A program made the translations under genes and the position numbers. DNA of 64,000 nucleotides from Rubrobacter marinus (GTDB lineage Bacteria; Actinomycetota; Rubrobacteria; Rubrobacterales; Rubrobacteraceae), in NCBI RefSeq assembly GCF_011492965.1, contig NZ_CP045121.1, forward strand, positions 930,001 to 994,000, written 5' to 3'. Each line of letters begins with the position of its first letter. Within the stretch, counting starts at the first letter, position 1. Positions 16,850 through 26,410 of this stretch are shown here, one piece after another. The notes under the pieces are model-generated. The model made no database searches and was not told the origin of the DNA. It worked only from the letters and a program-made list of their open reading frames with translations.

Positions 16850-17737
16850 GTGGCGGAGAAGATCGGTTTTATAGGGCTCGGGATCATGGGCGCGCCGATG
16901 GCGAAGAACCTCATGGCGGCGGGCCACGAGCTCGTCCTGCACAACCGCACGAGGGAGAAGGCCGAGGAGTTGGCGGGCGAAGGGGCCACCGCGGCCGGTA
17001 GCCCGAGAGAGGTCGCCGAGGGCTCGGACGTCGTCATCACCATGCTCCCGGACTCGCCGGACGTCGAGGAGGTCGTCGCGGGGGAGGGCGGGGTGCTGGA
17101 GGGGATCGGGGAAGGCTCCCTCGTCGTCGACATGAGCACCATCTCGCCGGTCGTGGCGCGCGAGCTCGCGCAGCGGGCTCGCGAGAAGGGCGCCTCGATG
17201 CTCGATGCTCCGGTCTCCGGCGGGGACGTGGGGGCGCGGGACGGGACCCTCTCGATCATGGTCGGAGGCTCGGAGGAGGACTTCGAGCGCGCCCGTCCGC
17301 TCTTCGAGGTCATGGGCAAGACGGTCACGCGCGTGGGCGGCGCCGGGGCCGGGCAGGTCGTGAAGGCGTGCAACCAGATCGTGGTGGGCCTGACCATCGA
17401 GGCGGTCTCGGAGGCGCTGGTGCTCGGCTCCAAGGCCGGGGTGGAGCCTTCCAAGATCCTCGACGTCCTCTCGGGCGGGCTCGCGGGGAACAAGGTCATG
17501 GAGGTCAAAAGGGACAAGTTTCTTGAACATGCGTTCGATCCGGGCTTTCGGGTAGAATTGCACCGCAAAGATCTCGGGATAGCGCTCGCGGCGGGCAGGG
17601 AATACGGGGTGGCGCTGCCGGTTACCGCTATCGTGGATCAGATGTTGGAGGCATTGAGGGCGAAGGGGAGAGGGGACCGGGATCATTCAGCGATTCTCAC
17701 CCTCATCGAGGACCTCGCCGAGCACAGGATAGGGTAG
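16850..17737 (+). CDS. garR: 2-hydroxy-3-oxopropionate (tartronate semialdehyde) reductase
   Basis: A 295-residue beta-hydroxyacid dehydrogenase: NAD(P) fold GFIGLGIMGAPMAKNL, substrate loop DAPVSGGDVGARDGTL, and catalytic Lys in GQVVKACNQIVV (~170). Reduces tartronate semialdehyde to D-glycerate. The neighbours (Hyi, glycerate kinase, GlcDEF) support this substrate over other family members. GTG 16850 follows AAGGAGG by a short spacer. The next gene, glcD, starts 43 bp later. Confidence 0.9.
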   Translation: MAEKIGFIGLGIMGAPMAKNLMAAGHELVLHNRTREKAEELAGEGATAAGSPREVAEGSDVVITMLPDSPDVEEVVAGEGGVLEGIGEGSLVVDMSTISPVVARELAQRAREKGASMLDAPVSGGDVGARDGTLSIMVGGSEEDFERARPLFEVMGKTVTRVGGAGAGQVVKACNQIVVGLTIEAVSEALVLGSKAGVEPSKILDVLSGGLAGNKVMEVKRDKFLEHAFDPGFRVELHRKDLGIALAAGREYGVALPVTAIVDQMLEALRAKGRGDRDHSAILTLIEDLAEHRIG

Positions 17738-17780
17738 CCGGGGGCCTTTGGGCCCGGAGCAGCAGGGAAGGGACGTGGGT

Positions 17781-19235
17781 ATGGCTAGCAGTCGGCTTGT
17801 GGACCGCATGACCGAGATTCTGGGGCCGGAGGGGGTGATCTCCGAGCGCGAGCAGCTCCGCGCCTACGAGTGCGACGGCTTGATGAACTACCGGGTAATC
17901 CCCGAGATCGTCGTCCTCCCCGAGACCGCGGAACACGTCCAGAGGATCGTCCGGTACTGCCACGACGAGGGCATCCCGTTCGTCGCGCGCGGCTCGGGCA
18001 CCGGGCTCTCCGGCGGCGCCTTGCCGGTCGAGTCGGGCGTCCTGATCGTGCTCTCCAGGATGCGGCGCATCCTCGAGGTCGACATCCCCAACCAGCGGGT
18101 CGTCGTCGAGCCGGGGGTCATCAACATCTGGGTCTCGCAGGCCGTCGCCGACGAGGGCTACTACTACGCGCCGGACCCGGCGAGCCAGATCGTCTCCTCC
18201 ATCGGCGGCAACCTCGCCGAGAACTCCGGCGGCGTCCACTGCCTGAAGTACGGCTTCACCACGAACCACGTCATGGGCGCCGAGGTCGTGCTCCCCGACG
18301 GCACGATGGTCAACATCGGCGGCGGCAAGGCCCCCGACGCCCCCGGCTACGAGCTTCTGGGCGCCTTCGTCGGCTCGGAGGGGACGCTCGGGATCGCCAC
18401 GAAGATAACCCTGCGCGTCGTGCGCAAGCCCGCCTCCGTCAAGACGCTGCTCGCGGCGTTCAAGGACACGGAGGAGGCCGGGGACGCCGTCTCCGGGATC
18501 ATAGGGTCCGGCATCGTGCCGGCCGCGATCGAGATGATGGACTCCCTGTGCATCGAGGCGGTCGAGACCGCCGTGCATCCTGGCTTCCCGCAGGCCGGGG
18601 CCGTCCTCATCGTCGAGCTCGACGGGCCCGAGGCGGAGGTCTCGAGCCAGTTCGACCAGACCATCGAGATCTGCGAGAAGGCGAACGCCTCGGAGATCCG
18701 GATCGCCCAGGACGACGAGGAGCGGGCGCTGTTCTGGAAGGGGCGCAAGGCCGCCTTCGCCGCGATGGGCCGCATCGCCAACGACTACTACGTCCAGGAC
18801 GCGGTCGTCCCGCGCACGGAGCTCGGCGCCACCCTCAAGCGCATCAGCGAGCTCGGCTCGGAGTACGGGATGCGCGTCGCGAACGTCTTCCACGCCGGCG
18901 ACGGGAACCTGCACCCGCTGGTGCTCTACGACAACGACGTCCCCGGCGAGGCCGAGAAGGCCGAGGACCTGGCGGGCGAGATCGTGATGACCTGCCTGGA
19001 GCACGGCGGCTCCCTGACCGGCGAGCACGGCATCGGGCGGGACAAGATGAAGTACATGCCGAAGATGTTCACGACGGAGGACATGGACACCATGCAGCTT
19101 CTCCGGTGCGCCTTCGACCCGCACCACATCTGCAACCCCGGCAAGGTCTTCCCGACCCCGCGCCTCTGCGGCGAGAAGCCCGGACCGTTCCACATGCACC
19201 CGGTCCAGAAGGCCGGCCTCGCAGAGAACTTCTAG
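17781..19235 (+). CDS. glcD: Glycolate oxidase FAD-linked subunit GlcD
   Basis: A 484-residue FAD-linked oxidase with an N-terminal FAD_binding_4 domain (ARGSGTGLSGGALPVESG near 75; GGNLAENSGGVHCLKYGFT near 145) and a C-terminal FAD-oxidase cap with VFHAGDGNLHPLVLYD and the closing LTGEHGIGRDKMKYMP. It oxidises glycolate to glyoxylate as the catalytic subunit of a membrane-associated GlcDEF complex. ATG 17781 is chosen over TTG 17748 because of GGGAAGGGA upstream and family length. Confidence 0.95.
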   Translation: MASSRLVDRMTEILGPEGVISEREQLRAYECDGLMNYRVIPEIVVLPETAEHVQRIVRYCHDEGIPFVARGSGTGLSGGALPVESGVLIVLSRMRRILEVDIPNQRVVVEPGVINIWVSQAVADEGYYYAPDPASQIVSSIGGNLAENSGGVHCLKYGFTTNHVMGAEVVLPDGTMVNIGGGKAPDAPGYELLGAFVGSEGTLGIATKITLRVVRKPASVKTLLAAFKDTEEAGDAVSGIIGSGIVPAAIEMMDSLCIEAVETAVHPGFPQAGAVLIVELDGPEAEVSSQFDQTIEICEKANASEIRIAQDDEERALFWKGRKAAFAAMGRIANDYYVQDAVVPRTELGATLKRISELGSEYGMRVANVFHAGDGNLHPLVLYDNDVPGEAEKAEDLAGEIVMTCLEHGGSLTGEHGIGRDKMKYMPKMFTTEDMDTMQLLRCAFDPHHICNPGKVFPTPRLCGEKPGPFHMHPVQKAGLAENF

Positions 19236-19248
19236 GGAGGCCGCTGAT

Positions 19249-20540
19249 ATGGATACGCGCACGAACAACGTCTCCCTGGGGGACCTGCAAGGCATCGTCG
19301 GCGAGGCGAACGCCCGCGAGGCGAACGGCTCGGACGAGATAGACGGCGTCCGGCCCTCCTTCGTCGCCGAGCCCGGCTCCGTCGAGGAGCTGAGCGCGCT
19401 GATGAGGTTCGCGAACGACGAGGGGCTCGCCGTCGCGCCCAGGGGGGGCGGCACCAGCTCGTCCCTGGGCAACCCGCCGCGCGAGCTCGATCTCATCGTC
19501 AGCACGGCGAGGATGAACGAGGTGATCGAGCACGTCCCCGGGGATCAGGTGGTGAGGGTCCAGACCGGCATCAGGTTCCAGGACCTCCAGGAGAGGCTCG
19601 CCGGCTCCGACCAGATGCTCGGCGTCGACCCGCCGGAGCGCGCGGCGGGGGCGACGGTCGGCGGGATCGTGGCCGCCAACTCCTCGGGGCCCAGGCGCCA
19701 CCGCTACGGGACGATAAGGGACCTCATCATCGGGGTCACCGTCGTCCTCCCCGACGGGACGGTCGCCAAGGCCGGCGGCAAGGTCGTCAAGAACGTCGCG
19801 GGCTACGACCTCGGCAAGCTCTTCACCGGCTCCTTAGGCACCCTGGGCGTGATCGCCACCGCCAACTTCCGGCTGCACCCCCGCCCCGAGGCGGCGCGCA
19901 CCGTCGCCGTCGAGCTCGGGGATTCCGCCGCGGCGGGACAGGCCGCCCAGGCCATCATGCACTCGCAGCTCGTCCCGAGCGCCGTCGAGCTCCACTGGGG
20001 CGAGGGGCATGGGCTCCTCACCGTCCTCCTCGAAGGGATAACGCCCGCCGCCGAGGCCCAGGCCGAGGAGGCCGAGTTTCTCCTCAAGGGCTTCGGCGAG
20101 ACGCGGACGCTCTCGGACGAGGAGGTCGACGACCTCGGGCCCTACGCCCCGCCGGGCTCGCCCGGCAGCGGCGAAGAGGTCGCGCTGAAGATAGCCTTCC
20201 CGCCCGCCGAGCTCACGGGCGTGCTCGACTCCACCCTGGGCGCCTGCTCGCGGAGGGGCCTGGACGCGCCCCGGATCACGGGGCAGGCCGGGATCGGCGT
20301 CCTCTACGTCGGGCTCTCCGGCGGGGACGAGGACGCACGTGTCTCCGTCACGGAGGAGCTCAGGGAGATCTGGGTCAGGAGGGGCGGGAGCGTCGTCGTG
20401 CGCGGGGCCCCGCTGTCGTTCAAGAGGCGGGTCGAGACCTGGGGCCGATGGGCACCCGGCTCGAGCTCACCCGCCGCGTAAGGGAGAAGTTCGATCCCCG
20501 GGGCATCATGAACCCGGGTAGGTTCGTGGGAGGCCTCTAG
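19249..20540 (+). CDS. glcE: Glycolate oxidase subunit GlcE (one frame break near the 3' end)
   Basis: A 430-residue protein after adding one G at 20441-20444. The first ~395 residues include the FAD-binding segment APRGGGTSSSLGN, GATVGGIVAANSSGPRR, and KNVAGYDLGKLFTGSLGTLG. After the mended break it ends with WGPMGTRLELTRRVREK, FDPRGIMNPGRF and a TAG whose G begins the GTG start of glcF. Without mending, the last ~35 residues, including the conserved FDP-GI-NPGR ending, are lost. This is the second flavin-binding subunit of glycolate oxidase. Confidence 0.9.
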
Positions 20541-22072
20541 TGGACAACCGTAACGACTCGCTCGACCCGCGCCAGGACGGGAACCCGTACGACGCGACCG
20601 ACGCCACCGAGAGGCGAGGCGTCTCCTCATCGACGAGCCAGGACCAGGCGGCGGCGAACGCCGTAGGCGCCGGGAGCACGGAAGACCTCCCCGACGACAC
20701 CTTCGCCTCGCGCGGCGCCGTCAAGCAGACGGTGGGCATCGGGCGCAAGACCGAGTCGGGCAGCGTGATCTTCCCGGCCTTCGACGACCACCACCCGCCG
20801 GAGAAGGACCTCATAGACGACTGCGTCCACTGCGGCTTCTGCCTGCCGACGTGTCCGACGTACGTCCTCTTCGGCGAGGAGATGGACAGCCCGCGCGGGC
20901 GCATCTACCTCATGAACAAGGGCCTCAACGAGGAGCCCCTCAACGACCAGATGGTCCGCCACTTCGACCTCTGCCTCGGCTGCATGGCCTGCGTGACGGC
21001 CTGTCCTTCCGGGGTCCAGTACGACAAGCTTATCGAGGCGACGCGCGGGCAGGTCGAGCGCCGCTACGAGCGGACGGCGCAGGACAAGGCGTTCCGCGAG
21101 ATGATCTTCCAGCTCTTCCCCTACCCGAACCGCCTGCGCGTGGCCGCCGCCCCCCTGAAGCTCTACCAGCGCTTCGGCGTCGGCGACAAGCTGAAGAAGG
21201 CCGGCCTGATGAAGGTCCTCCCGAAGCGCATGCGCGCGATGGAGGCCCTCATGCCGATGCTCACGAAGCAGCAGGAGGTCCCCGAGTTCAGCCCCGCGGT
21301 CGGCGAGAAGCGCATGACGGTCGGCTTTATCAAGGGCTGCGTCCAGCGCGTCTTCTTCTCCGAGGTCAACGCCGCCACCGTGCGGGTGCTGAACGCCGAG
21401 GGCTGCGACGTCGTGACGCCCAAAGCCCAGGGCTGCTGCGGCGCCCTGAGCGTCCACGCGGGCCGCGAGGAGGAGTTTCAGGCCTTCGCGCGCAAGCTTA
21501 TCGACGAGTTCGAAGATTCGGGCGTCGACCGGATCATCATCAACGCCGCGGGCTGCGGCTCCACCCTCAAGGAGTACGGCTACCTCCTGCGCGACGACCG
21601 CGCCTACGCCGAGAAGGCCCGGAACTTCTCCGCCAAGGTCCGCGACGTCTCGGAGTTTCTGCAGGAGCTCGGGCCGGTCGCCGAGCGCCAGCCGATGCCG
21701 GTCGCGGCGGCGTACCACGACGCCTGCCACCTCGCGCACTCGCAGGGGATCAGGAAGCAGCCGAGGCAGACGCTCAAGCAGATCCCGGGGATGGAGGTCC
21801 GGGAGATCAAGGAGGCCGAGCTCTGCTGCGGCTCCGCCGGCATCTACAACATGGTCGAGCCCGAGCCCGCAACAGAGCTCGGCGACCGCAAGGCGACGAA
21901 CGTCCTGAACACCGGGGCGCGCATGGTCGTCACCTCCAACCCGGGCTGCATGCTCCAGATCCAGGCGAGCCTCAAGCGCATGGGCACCTCCATGCCGATG
22001 GCCCACCCCATGGAGGTCCTCGACGCCTCGATACGCGGCGAGTCCGTCGAGACCCTGCTGCTGAACAGGTAG
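20540..22072 (+). CDS. glcF: Glycolate oxidase iron-sulfur subunit GlcF
   Basis: A 510-residue protein with two 4Fe-4S ferredoxin motifs (CVHCGFCLPTCP near 95 and CLGCMACVTACPSG near 148) and two CCG cysteine-rich domains (CCGALSVHAGR near 300; CHLAHSQGIR with ELCCGSAGIYN near 400-435). It passes electrons from GlcDE to the quinone pool. An N-terminal ~80-residue Ser/Thr/Ala-rich extension precedes the ferredoxin part. GTG 20540 overlaps the glcE stop by 1 nt. Confidence 0.95.
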   Translation: MDNRNDSLDPRQDGNPYDATDATERRGVSSSTSQDQAAANAVGAGSTEDLPDDTFASRGAVKQTVGIGRKTESGSVIFPAFDDHHPPEKDLIDDCVHCGFCLPTCPTYVLFGEEMDSPRGRIYLMNKGLNEEPLNDQMVRHFDLCLGCMACVTACPSGVQYDKLIEATRGQVERRYERTAQDKAFREMIFQLFPYPNRLRVAAAPLKLYQRFGVGDKLKKAGLMKVLPKRMRAMEALMPMLTKQQEVPEFSPAVGEKRMTVGFIKGCVQRVFFSEVNAATVRVLNAEGCDVVTPKAQGCCGALSVHAGREEEFQAFARKLIDEFEDSGVDRIIINAAGCGSTLKEYGYLLRDDRAYAEKARNFSAKVRDVSEFLQELGPVAERQPMPVAAAYHDACHLAHSQGIRKQPRQTLKQIPGMEVREIKEAELCCGSAGIYNMVEPEPATELGDRKATNVLNTGARMVVTSNPGCMLQIQASLKRMGTSMPMAHPMEVLDASIRGESVETLLLNR

Positions 22073-22077
22073 GGACG

Positions 22078-23001
22078 GTGAGGGTCTCCCGCTCCGTTCT
22101 GGCGGTCCCCGCATCTAGCACGAAGATGGTAGAGAAAGGTCTGTCCTCCGGGGCGGACCTTCTCTTTCTCGACCTCGAGGACGCCGTCGCCCCGGGCCAG
22201 AAGGCCGAGGCCCGCGGGAACGTGATCCGCGCGGTCTCCGAGCTGGACTGGCGGGGCAGGCCGTCGATGTACCGCATGAACGCGCTCGACACCCCGTACT
22301 TCTACCGCGACGTGATCGAGGTGGCGGAGGAGGCGGGGGAGAGCCTGGACCTGATCCTCGTCCCCAAGGTCGAGCGCCCGGAGGACCTCGCCACCCTCGA
22401 CACGCTGCTGCGCGGCGTCGAGGCGGCCCGCGGGCTCGCGCCCGGCGGGATAAAGCTCGAAGCCCAGATAGAGACGGCCCTCGGCCTCGTGAACATCGAC
22501 GCGATAGCGCGGGCGACGGACCGCCTGGAGGCGCTCCACTTCGGCCCCGGGGACTACGCCGCGAGCGTCCGCATGCCCCAGACCAGCATCGGGACGGCGG
22601 ACGAGTGGGACGACCTCTACCCCGGCCACCGCTTCCACTACGTGATGCACCGGATCGTCGTCGCCGCCCGCGCCGCGGGGCTGCGCGCCGTCGACGGCCC
22701 CGTCGCCGACTTCCGCGACGAGGAGGGCCTGCGCAAGAGTTGTCTGCTCGCCCGTTCCATCGGCTTCGACGGCAAGTGGTGCATCCATCCGGGGCAGATC
22801 GGGGCCGTCAACGAGCTCTTCTCGCCGACGGAGGAGGAGGTCGAGTGGGCGGAGAAGGTCGTCGCCGCCTACGAGGAGGCCGAGGCCGCGGGCTCCGGCT
22901 CCATAAGCGTGGACGGCAAGATGGTCGACGCCGCCTCCATCAGGATGGCCCGGAACACCCTGGATCTTGCGGGCTCCTCGGAGGCGCCGCCCAAAGGTTA
23001 G
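22078..23001 (+). CDS. HpcH/HpaI-family CoA-ester lyase (malyl-CoA/citramalyl-CoA lyase-like)
   Basis: A 307-residue CitE-like TIM barrel: SVLAVPASSTKMVEKGLSS at the N-terminus, FLDLEDAVAP with the metal-binding acidic pair, LDLILVPKVERPEDL, KLEAQIETALGLVNID, and FDGKWCIHPGQI. Such enzymes cleave L-malyl-CoA or citramalyl-CoA, or condense glyoxylate with acyl-CoA. Five bases after the GlcF stop, it offers a second fate for glyoxylate. The start is GTG 22078, with only a weak AGG upstream. The exact acyl-CoA specificity cannot be read here. Confidence 0.85.
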   Translation: MRVSRSVLAVPASSTKMVEKGLSSGADLLFLDLEDAVAPGQKAEARGNVIRAVSELDWRGRPSMYRMNALDTPYFYRDVIEVAEEAGESLDLILVPKVERPEDLATLDTLLRGVEAARGLAPGGIKLEAQIETALGLVNIDAIARATDRLEALHFGPGDYAASVRMPQTSIGTADEWDDLYPGHRFHYVMHRIVVAARAAGLRAVDGPVADFRDEEGLRKSCLLARSIGFDGKWCIHPGQIGAVNELFSPTEEEVEWAEKVVAAYEEAEAAGSGSISVDGKMVDAASIRMARNTLDLAGSSEAPPKG

Positions 23002-23066
23002 ATGTGCGAAGAGGCCCGCGGGCAGGGGCTGCGCGGTATGGGAGAGCGTGTAATACTCTTTGCAAG

Positions 23067-24293
23067 ATGGGGGGTCTTATCCACAAGCACCTACTCGCTC
23101 TCTTGCTTGTAGCCTGCGCGGCCTTACTCGTGACGGGTTGCGCCTCCCCCGACGCCACCACGGCCCCCGAGGGCGACGAGACGGCCGGCACCGAGGAGCC
23201 AGCGGCCCCCGCGGCCGAGGAGGAACCTCCGGCCCCGGCGGGAGGCGAGACCGGGGCCGAGCCGCCCGAAGCCACGGCAGAGGTACACGAGGCCAGCCGG
23301 AGGGCTCCCGTGGAGAACGTCTACGCGGGCGCGATGGGCTCCGAGGTCAGGGAGGACCTGAGGGGCATCCCCGAGAGGGTCTACGTGCCGAACGTCGTGG
23401 ACGGCACCGTGAGCGTCATAGACCCCAAGACCTTCGAGATCGTGGACAGCTACGCGGTGGGGGAGCTCCCCTACCACGTCACCCCCTCCTGGGACATGAC
23501 GGAACTCTACGTCAACAACGAGGCCTCCGGCACGTTCACGGTCATAGACCCGAAGACCGGGCGGCCCAAGGAGACCATCGAGGCCCCCTTCCCGTACAAC
23601 TTCTACTACACCCCCGACGGCGAGACGGCGGTCGTCGTCGCCGAGCGCATCCAGACGCTCGAGTTCCGCGACGCCGACACCTGGGAGATCCTCGGCAGCG
23701 TGTACGTCCCGTGGCCCGGCGTGGACCACATCGACTTCGCGGCCGACGGGAGCTACCTCCTGGCGAGCAGCGAGTGGAGCGGGGTCGTCTCCAAGGTCGA
23801 CGTGGAAGGGATGAAGCTCGTGGACCACGCCGAGGTCGGGGGGCTTCCCATAGACATCAAGCTCTCCCCCGACGGCTCGGTCTTCTACGTCGCCAACCAG
23901 GGGACGATGGGCCTCTCCGTGATCGACCCCGAGACGATGGAGGAGGTCGAGTTCATCCCGACGGGGCAGGGGGCGCACGGGTTGCAGATCAGCCGGGACA
24001 CGAAATCCCTCTACGTGAGCAACCGCCTCGACGGGACGATCACGGTCCTCGACCTCGCGACGCGCGAGATCGTCGACACCTGGACGACCGGCGGCACCCC
24101 GGACATGTTCCAACTCTCCCCGGACGGCCGCCAGCTCTGGGTCTCGGGGCGCTTCGACGGCGCGGTCTACGTCGTGGACACCGAGACCGGCGAGCTGCTG
24201 AGCACGATCTACACGGGCGCCGAGCCCCACGGCATCGCGTACTTCCCGAACCCCGGGCGCTTTAGCCTGGGGCACAACGGCGTCTACCGCTAG
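23067..24293 (+). CDS. Secreted lipoprotein with YVTN-type beta-propeller
   Basis: A 408-residue protein with a lipoprotein signal peptide ending LLVTGC (Cys ~26), a Pro/Glu/Ala/Thr-rich low-complexity linker (about 28-75), then about seven YVTN-like blades: ERVYVPNVVDGTVSVIDPKT, TELYVNNEASGTFTVID, VFYVANQGTMGLSVIDP, SLYVSNRLDGTITVLDL and others. It is expected on the outer face of the membrane as a binding or scaffold protein. A -10-like TAATACT (23050-23056) suggests its own promoter. No enzymatic residues are recognised. Confidence 0.85.
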   Translation: MGGLIHKHLLALLLVACAALLVTGCASPDATTAPEGDETAGTEEPAAPAAEEEPPAPAGGETGAEPPEATAEVHEASRRAPVENVYAGAMGSEVREDLRGIPERVYVPNVVDGTVSVIDPKTFEIVDSYAVGELPYHVTPSWDMTELYVNNEASGTFTVIDPKTGRPKETIEAPFPYNFYYTPDGETAVVVAERIQTLEFRDADTWEILGSVYVPWPGVDHIDFAADGSYLLASSEWSGVVSKVDVEGMKLVDHAEVGGLPIDIKLSPDGSVFYVANQGTMGLSVIDPETMEEVEFIPTGQGAHGLQISRDTKSLYVSNRLDGTITVLDLATREIVDTWTTGGTPDMFQLSPDGRQLWVSGRFDGAVYVVDTETGELLSTIYTGAEPHGIAYFPNPGRFSLGHNGVYR

Positions 24294-24302
24294 GCCCCGC
24301 GC

Positions 24303-25070
24303 TTGCGCTCCTCCGAGGACCGTTTACAAAGCCTCGTGGCCTCGCGCGCCGGCGTTACGGAGGGGCACGCCGGCATCTCCCCAAGGGCGATCCGGCTCCT
24401 GCGCTTCGGGAGCGTGGCCGGGGCGGGGGCCGTGTTCGGGGTGCTCTACTGGCTCTCGGAGGCTTTTCGCGGCGAGGTCAGGGAGGGCGCGGGCATCCTG
24501 GCGAGCGGGGACGTGGGGGCCCTCGGGGAGTACATCCTCTCGTACGGGGCCTGGGCGCCGGTCGCGTCGACGTTCTTGATGGTCCTGCAATCCCTCGCGG
24601 CCCCGTTGCCCTCGTTCGTCGTCACGTTCGCCAACGGGCTCGCTTTCGGGACGTTCTGGGGCTGGGCCCTGAGCCTCTTCGGGCACACTTTAGCGGCGGC
24701 GGTCTGCTTCTGGATCGCGCGCGCTCTGGGGAGGGTCCCGGTCGAGGTGATCGTCGGGAGGTCCGGCCTTGAGTCGGCGGACCGCTGGTTCGCGCGGTGG
24801 GGGCTGTACGCGGTCGTCGTCGCCCGCCTCGTCCCCGGCATCTCCTTCGACGTCATCTCCTACGCCGCCGGGATCACGCAGATGAGGTTCCGAAGATTCC
24901 TGGGTGCTACGGCCCTCGGCGTCTTCCCCCAGACCTTCGTCTACTCCTACTTGGGCCACCGCGCCCCCGAGCACGTCCGCCTCTTCCTGCTCTCCTCGGC
25001 CGTCATAATCGCGGGCGTCCTGGTCGCCGCCCTCATCCGGCGCAGGAGGCGCGGCAGGATCGCCCCGTAA
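24303..25070 (+). CDS. TVP38/TMEM64 (VTT/SNARE-associated) family membrane protein
   Basis: A 255-residue protein with a hydrophilic N-terminus and about six membrane segments. The VTT core is visible: FANGLAFGTFWGWALSLFGH, VCFWIARALGR, and ARLVPGISFDVISYAAGITQ with MRFRRFLGATALGVFPQTF. Related DedA/VTT proteins are linked to lipid scrambling or undecaprenyl phosphate recycling; no specific role can be given. TTG 24303 is the longest start and has no clear Shine-Dalgarno; an internal GTG (24339) is an alternative. Confidence 0.82.
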   Translation: MRSSEDRLQSLVASRAGVTEGHAGISPRAIRLLRFGSVAGAGAVFGVLYWLSEAFRGEVREGAGILASGDVGALGEYILSYGAWAPVASTFLMVLQSLAAPLPSFVVTFANGLAFGTFWGWALSLFGHTLAAAVCFWIARALGRVPVEVIVGRSGLESADRWFARWGLYAVVVARLVPGISFDVISYAAGITQMRFRRFLGATALGVFPQTFVYSYLGHRAPEHVRLFLLSSAVIIAGVLVAALIRRRRRGRIAP

Positions 25071-25235
25071 GGCCGCGCGACGCCCGGCGCGTGGATCCCG
25101 CCGTTCGCCGTCTCCTCCCCCGGAATCGGTGCCTCCCGGGGTGGGGGCTTCGGGAAACCATGGCCCATGGCCTCGACAGATCGGTGATGGGGTATAGCTT
25201 TATGGTCGTAACTGTTCGAGAAGACGGGAGTCATC

Positions 25236-26054
25236 TTGACCAAGACCTGGTTTATCACCGGCGCATCGAAGGGCTTCGGACGTGAGTGGGCGGAGGCCGC
25301 CCTGGAACGAGGGGACAACGTCGCCGCGACGGCCCGCAGGCCCGAGACCCTGGACGCCCTCGTCGAGGAGTACGGCGACGCCGTCCTGCCGATTAGGCTC
25401 GACGTCACGGACCGCGGCGCGGGCTTCGAGGCCGTACGGAAGGCCGCCGAGCACTTCGGCGCGCTCGACGTCGTCGTAAACAACGCCGGCTACGGCCACT
25501 TCGGCATGATCGAGGAGCTGACGGAGGACGAGGCGCGCTCTCAGATGGAGACGAACCTCTTCGGCGCGTTGTGGGTCACGCAGGCGGCGCTGCCGATCAT
25601 GCGCGCCCAGGGCTCGGGGCACATCATCCAGGTGTCGAGCATCGGCGGCATCAGCGCGTTCCCCACCGTCGGCGCCTACCACGCGTCGAAGTGGGCGCTG
25701 GAGGGCTTCTCGCAGTCGCTGGCGCAGGAGGTCGCGGGCTTCGGCATCCGCGTGACCCTCATCGAGCCGGGCGGCTTCTCGACGGACTGGTCCGGACCGT
25801 CGGCGACGCGCAGCGAGGAGAACCCGGCCTACGCCGAGGTCCGCGAGGCGGCGTCGAGGCGCCCGTCGGCCAAGGACCCGGGCGACCCGAAGGCGACCCG
25901 CGCCGCGATCCTCAAGGTGGTCGACGCCGAGGAGCCGCCCTTGCGGGTCTTCTTCGGCAAGGCGCCGCTCGGGATCGCGACGGAGGACTACGAGTCGCGC
26001 CTGGCGACGTGGAACGAGTGGCAGCCCGTCGCCCTCGAGGCACACGGCTCTTAG
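25236..26054 (+). CDS. SDR-family oxidoreductase
   Basis: A 272-residue classical short-chain dehydrogenase: TGASKGFG (residues 8-15), VVNNAGYG, VSSIGGISAFP with the catalytic Ser, YHASK as Tyr-Lys (~150), and EPGGFSTDW. It is close to the common SDR family NAD(P)-dependent oxidoreductases without a defined substrate. TTG 25236 is the probable start. It is a stand-alone gene followed by a strong terminator hairpin. Confidence 0.87.
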   Translation: MTKTWFITGASKGFGREWAEAALERGDNVAATARRPETLDALVEEYGDAVLPIRLDVTDRGAGFEAVRKAAEHFGALDVVVNNAGYGHFGMIEELTEDEARSQMETNLFGALWVTQAALPIMRAQGSGHIIQVSSIGGISAFPTVGAYHASKWALEGFSQSLAQEVAGFGIRVTLIEPGGFSTDWSGPSATRSEENPAYAEVREAASRRPSAKDPGDPKATRAAILKVVDAEEPPLRVFFGKAPLGIATEDYESRLATWNEWQPVALEAHGS

Positions 26055-26070
26055 CCACCCCGAGCTCCGC

Positions 26071-26100
26071 GAGCGCCGCCCGGGTCACGGGGCGGCGCTC
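26071..26100 (+). terminator. Hairpin terminator after the SDR gene
   Basis: GAGCGCCGCCC (26071-26081) and GGGCGGCGCTC (26090-26100) form a perfect 11-bp stem with an 8-nt loop, 17 bp after the SDR stop. A mixed G/T stretch follows. Confidence 0.7.
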
Positions 26101-26334
26101 GTCGTTGTCGTGGGATCTTCGGGATCGGCGTGCCCGCGTTGATCGGTCCGTCCGCTGCCTTCCCATCCACCCGCAAGGCGCGAAGCCATGTCTCCGGATC
26201 GGTACCGCCTGTGCCGGCCCTGCACGCGACGGTGCATGTTGGGGTGGTCGAACGCTCTCCCCCCTCAACCGTGCCCGGGTGCTTGCGGGTCTCCCACACG
26301 AACGCCTTCGCTCACGCGAGGCGGAGGCCCGGAC

Positions 26335-26362
26335 CTGACAAGCCGCCTCCCTGGCGTAGAAT
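26335..26362 (+). promoter_or_regulatory. Probable sigma-70-type promoter of trmFO
   Basis: CTGACA (26335-26340) and TAGAAT (26357-26362) are separated by 16 bp and lie about 50 bp upstream of the trmFO ATG. Both hexamers are one mismatch from consensus. Confidence 0.55.
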
Positions 26363-26410
26363 ATGCCGGTCGAGGGACCTACTTTACAGAGATGCTTGGA
26401 CGGTGAACGC

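Larger units (their letters stand above)
26055..26410. other. 356-bp noncoding region before trmFO
   Basis: It holds the terminator of the preceding SDR gene and a credible promoter for trmFO, both listed separately. No gene is seen in the remaining sequence. Confidence 0.5.
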
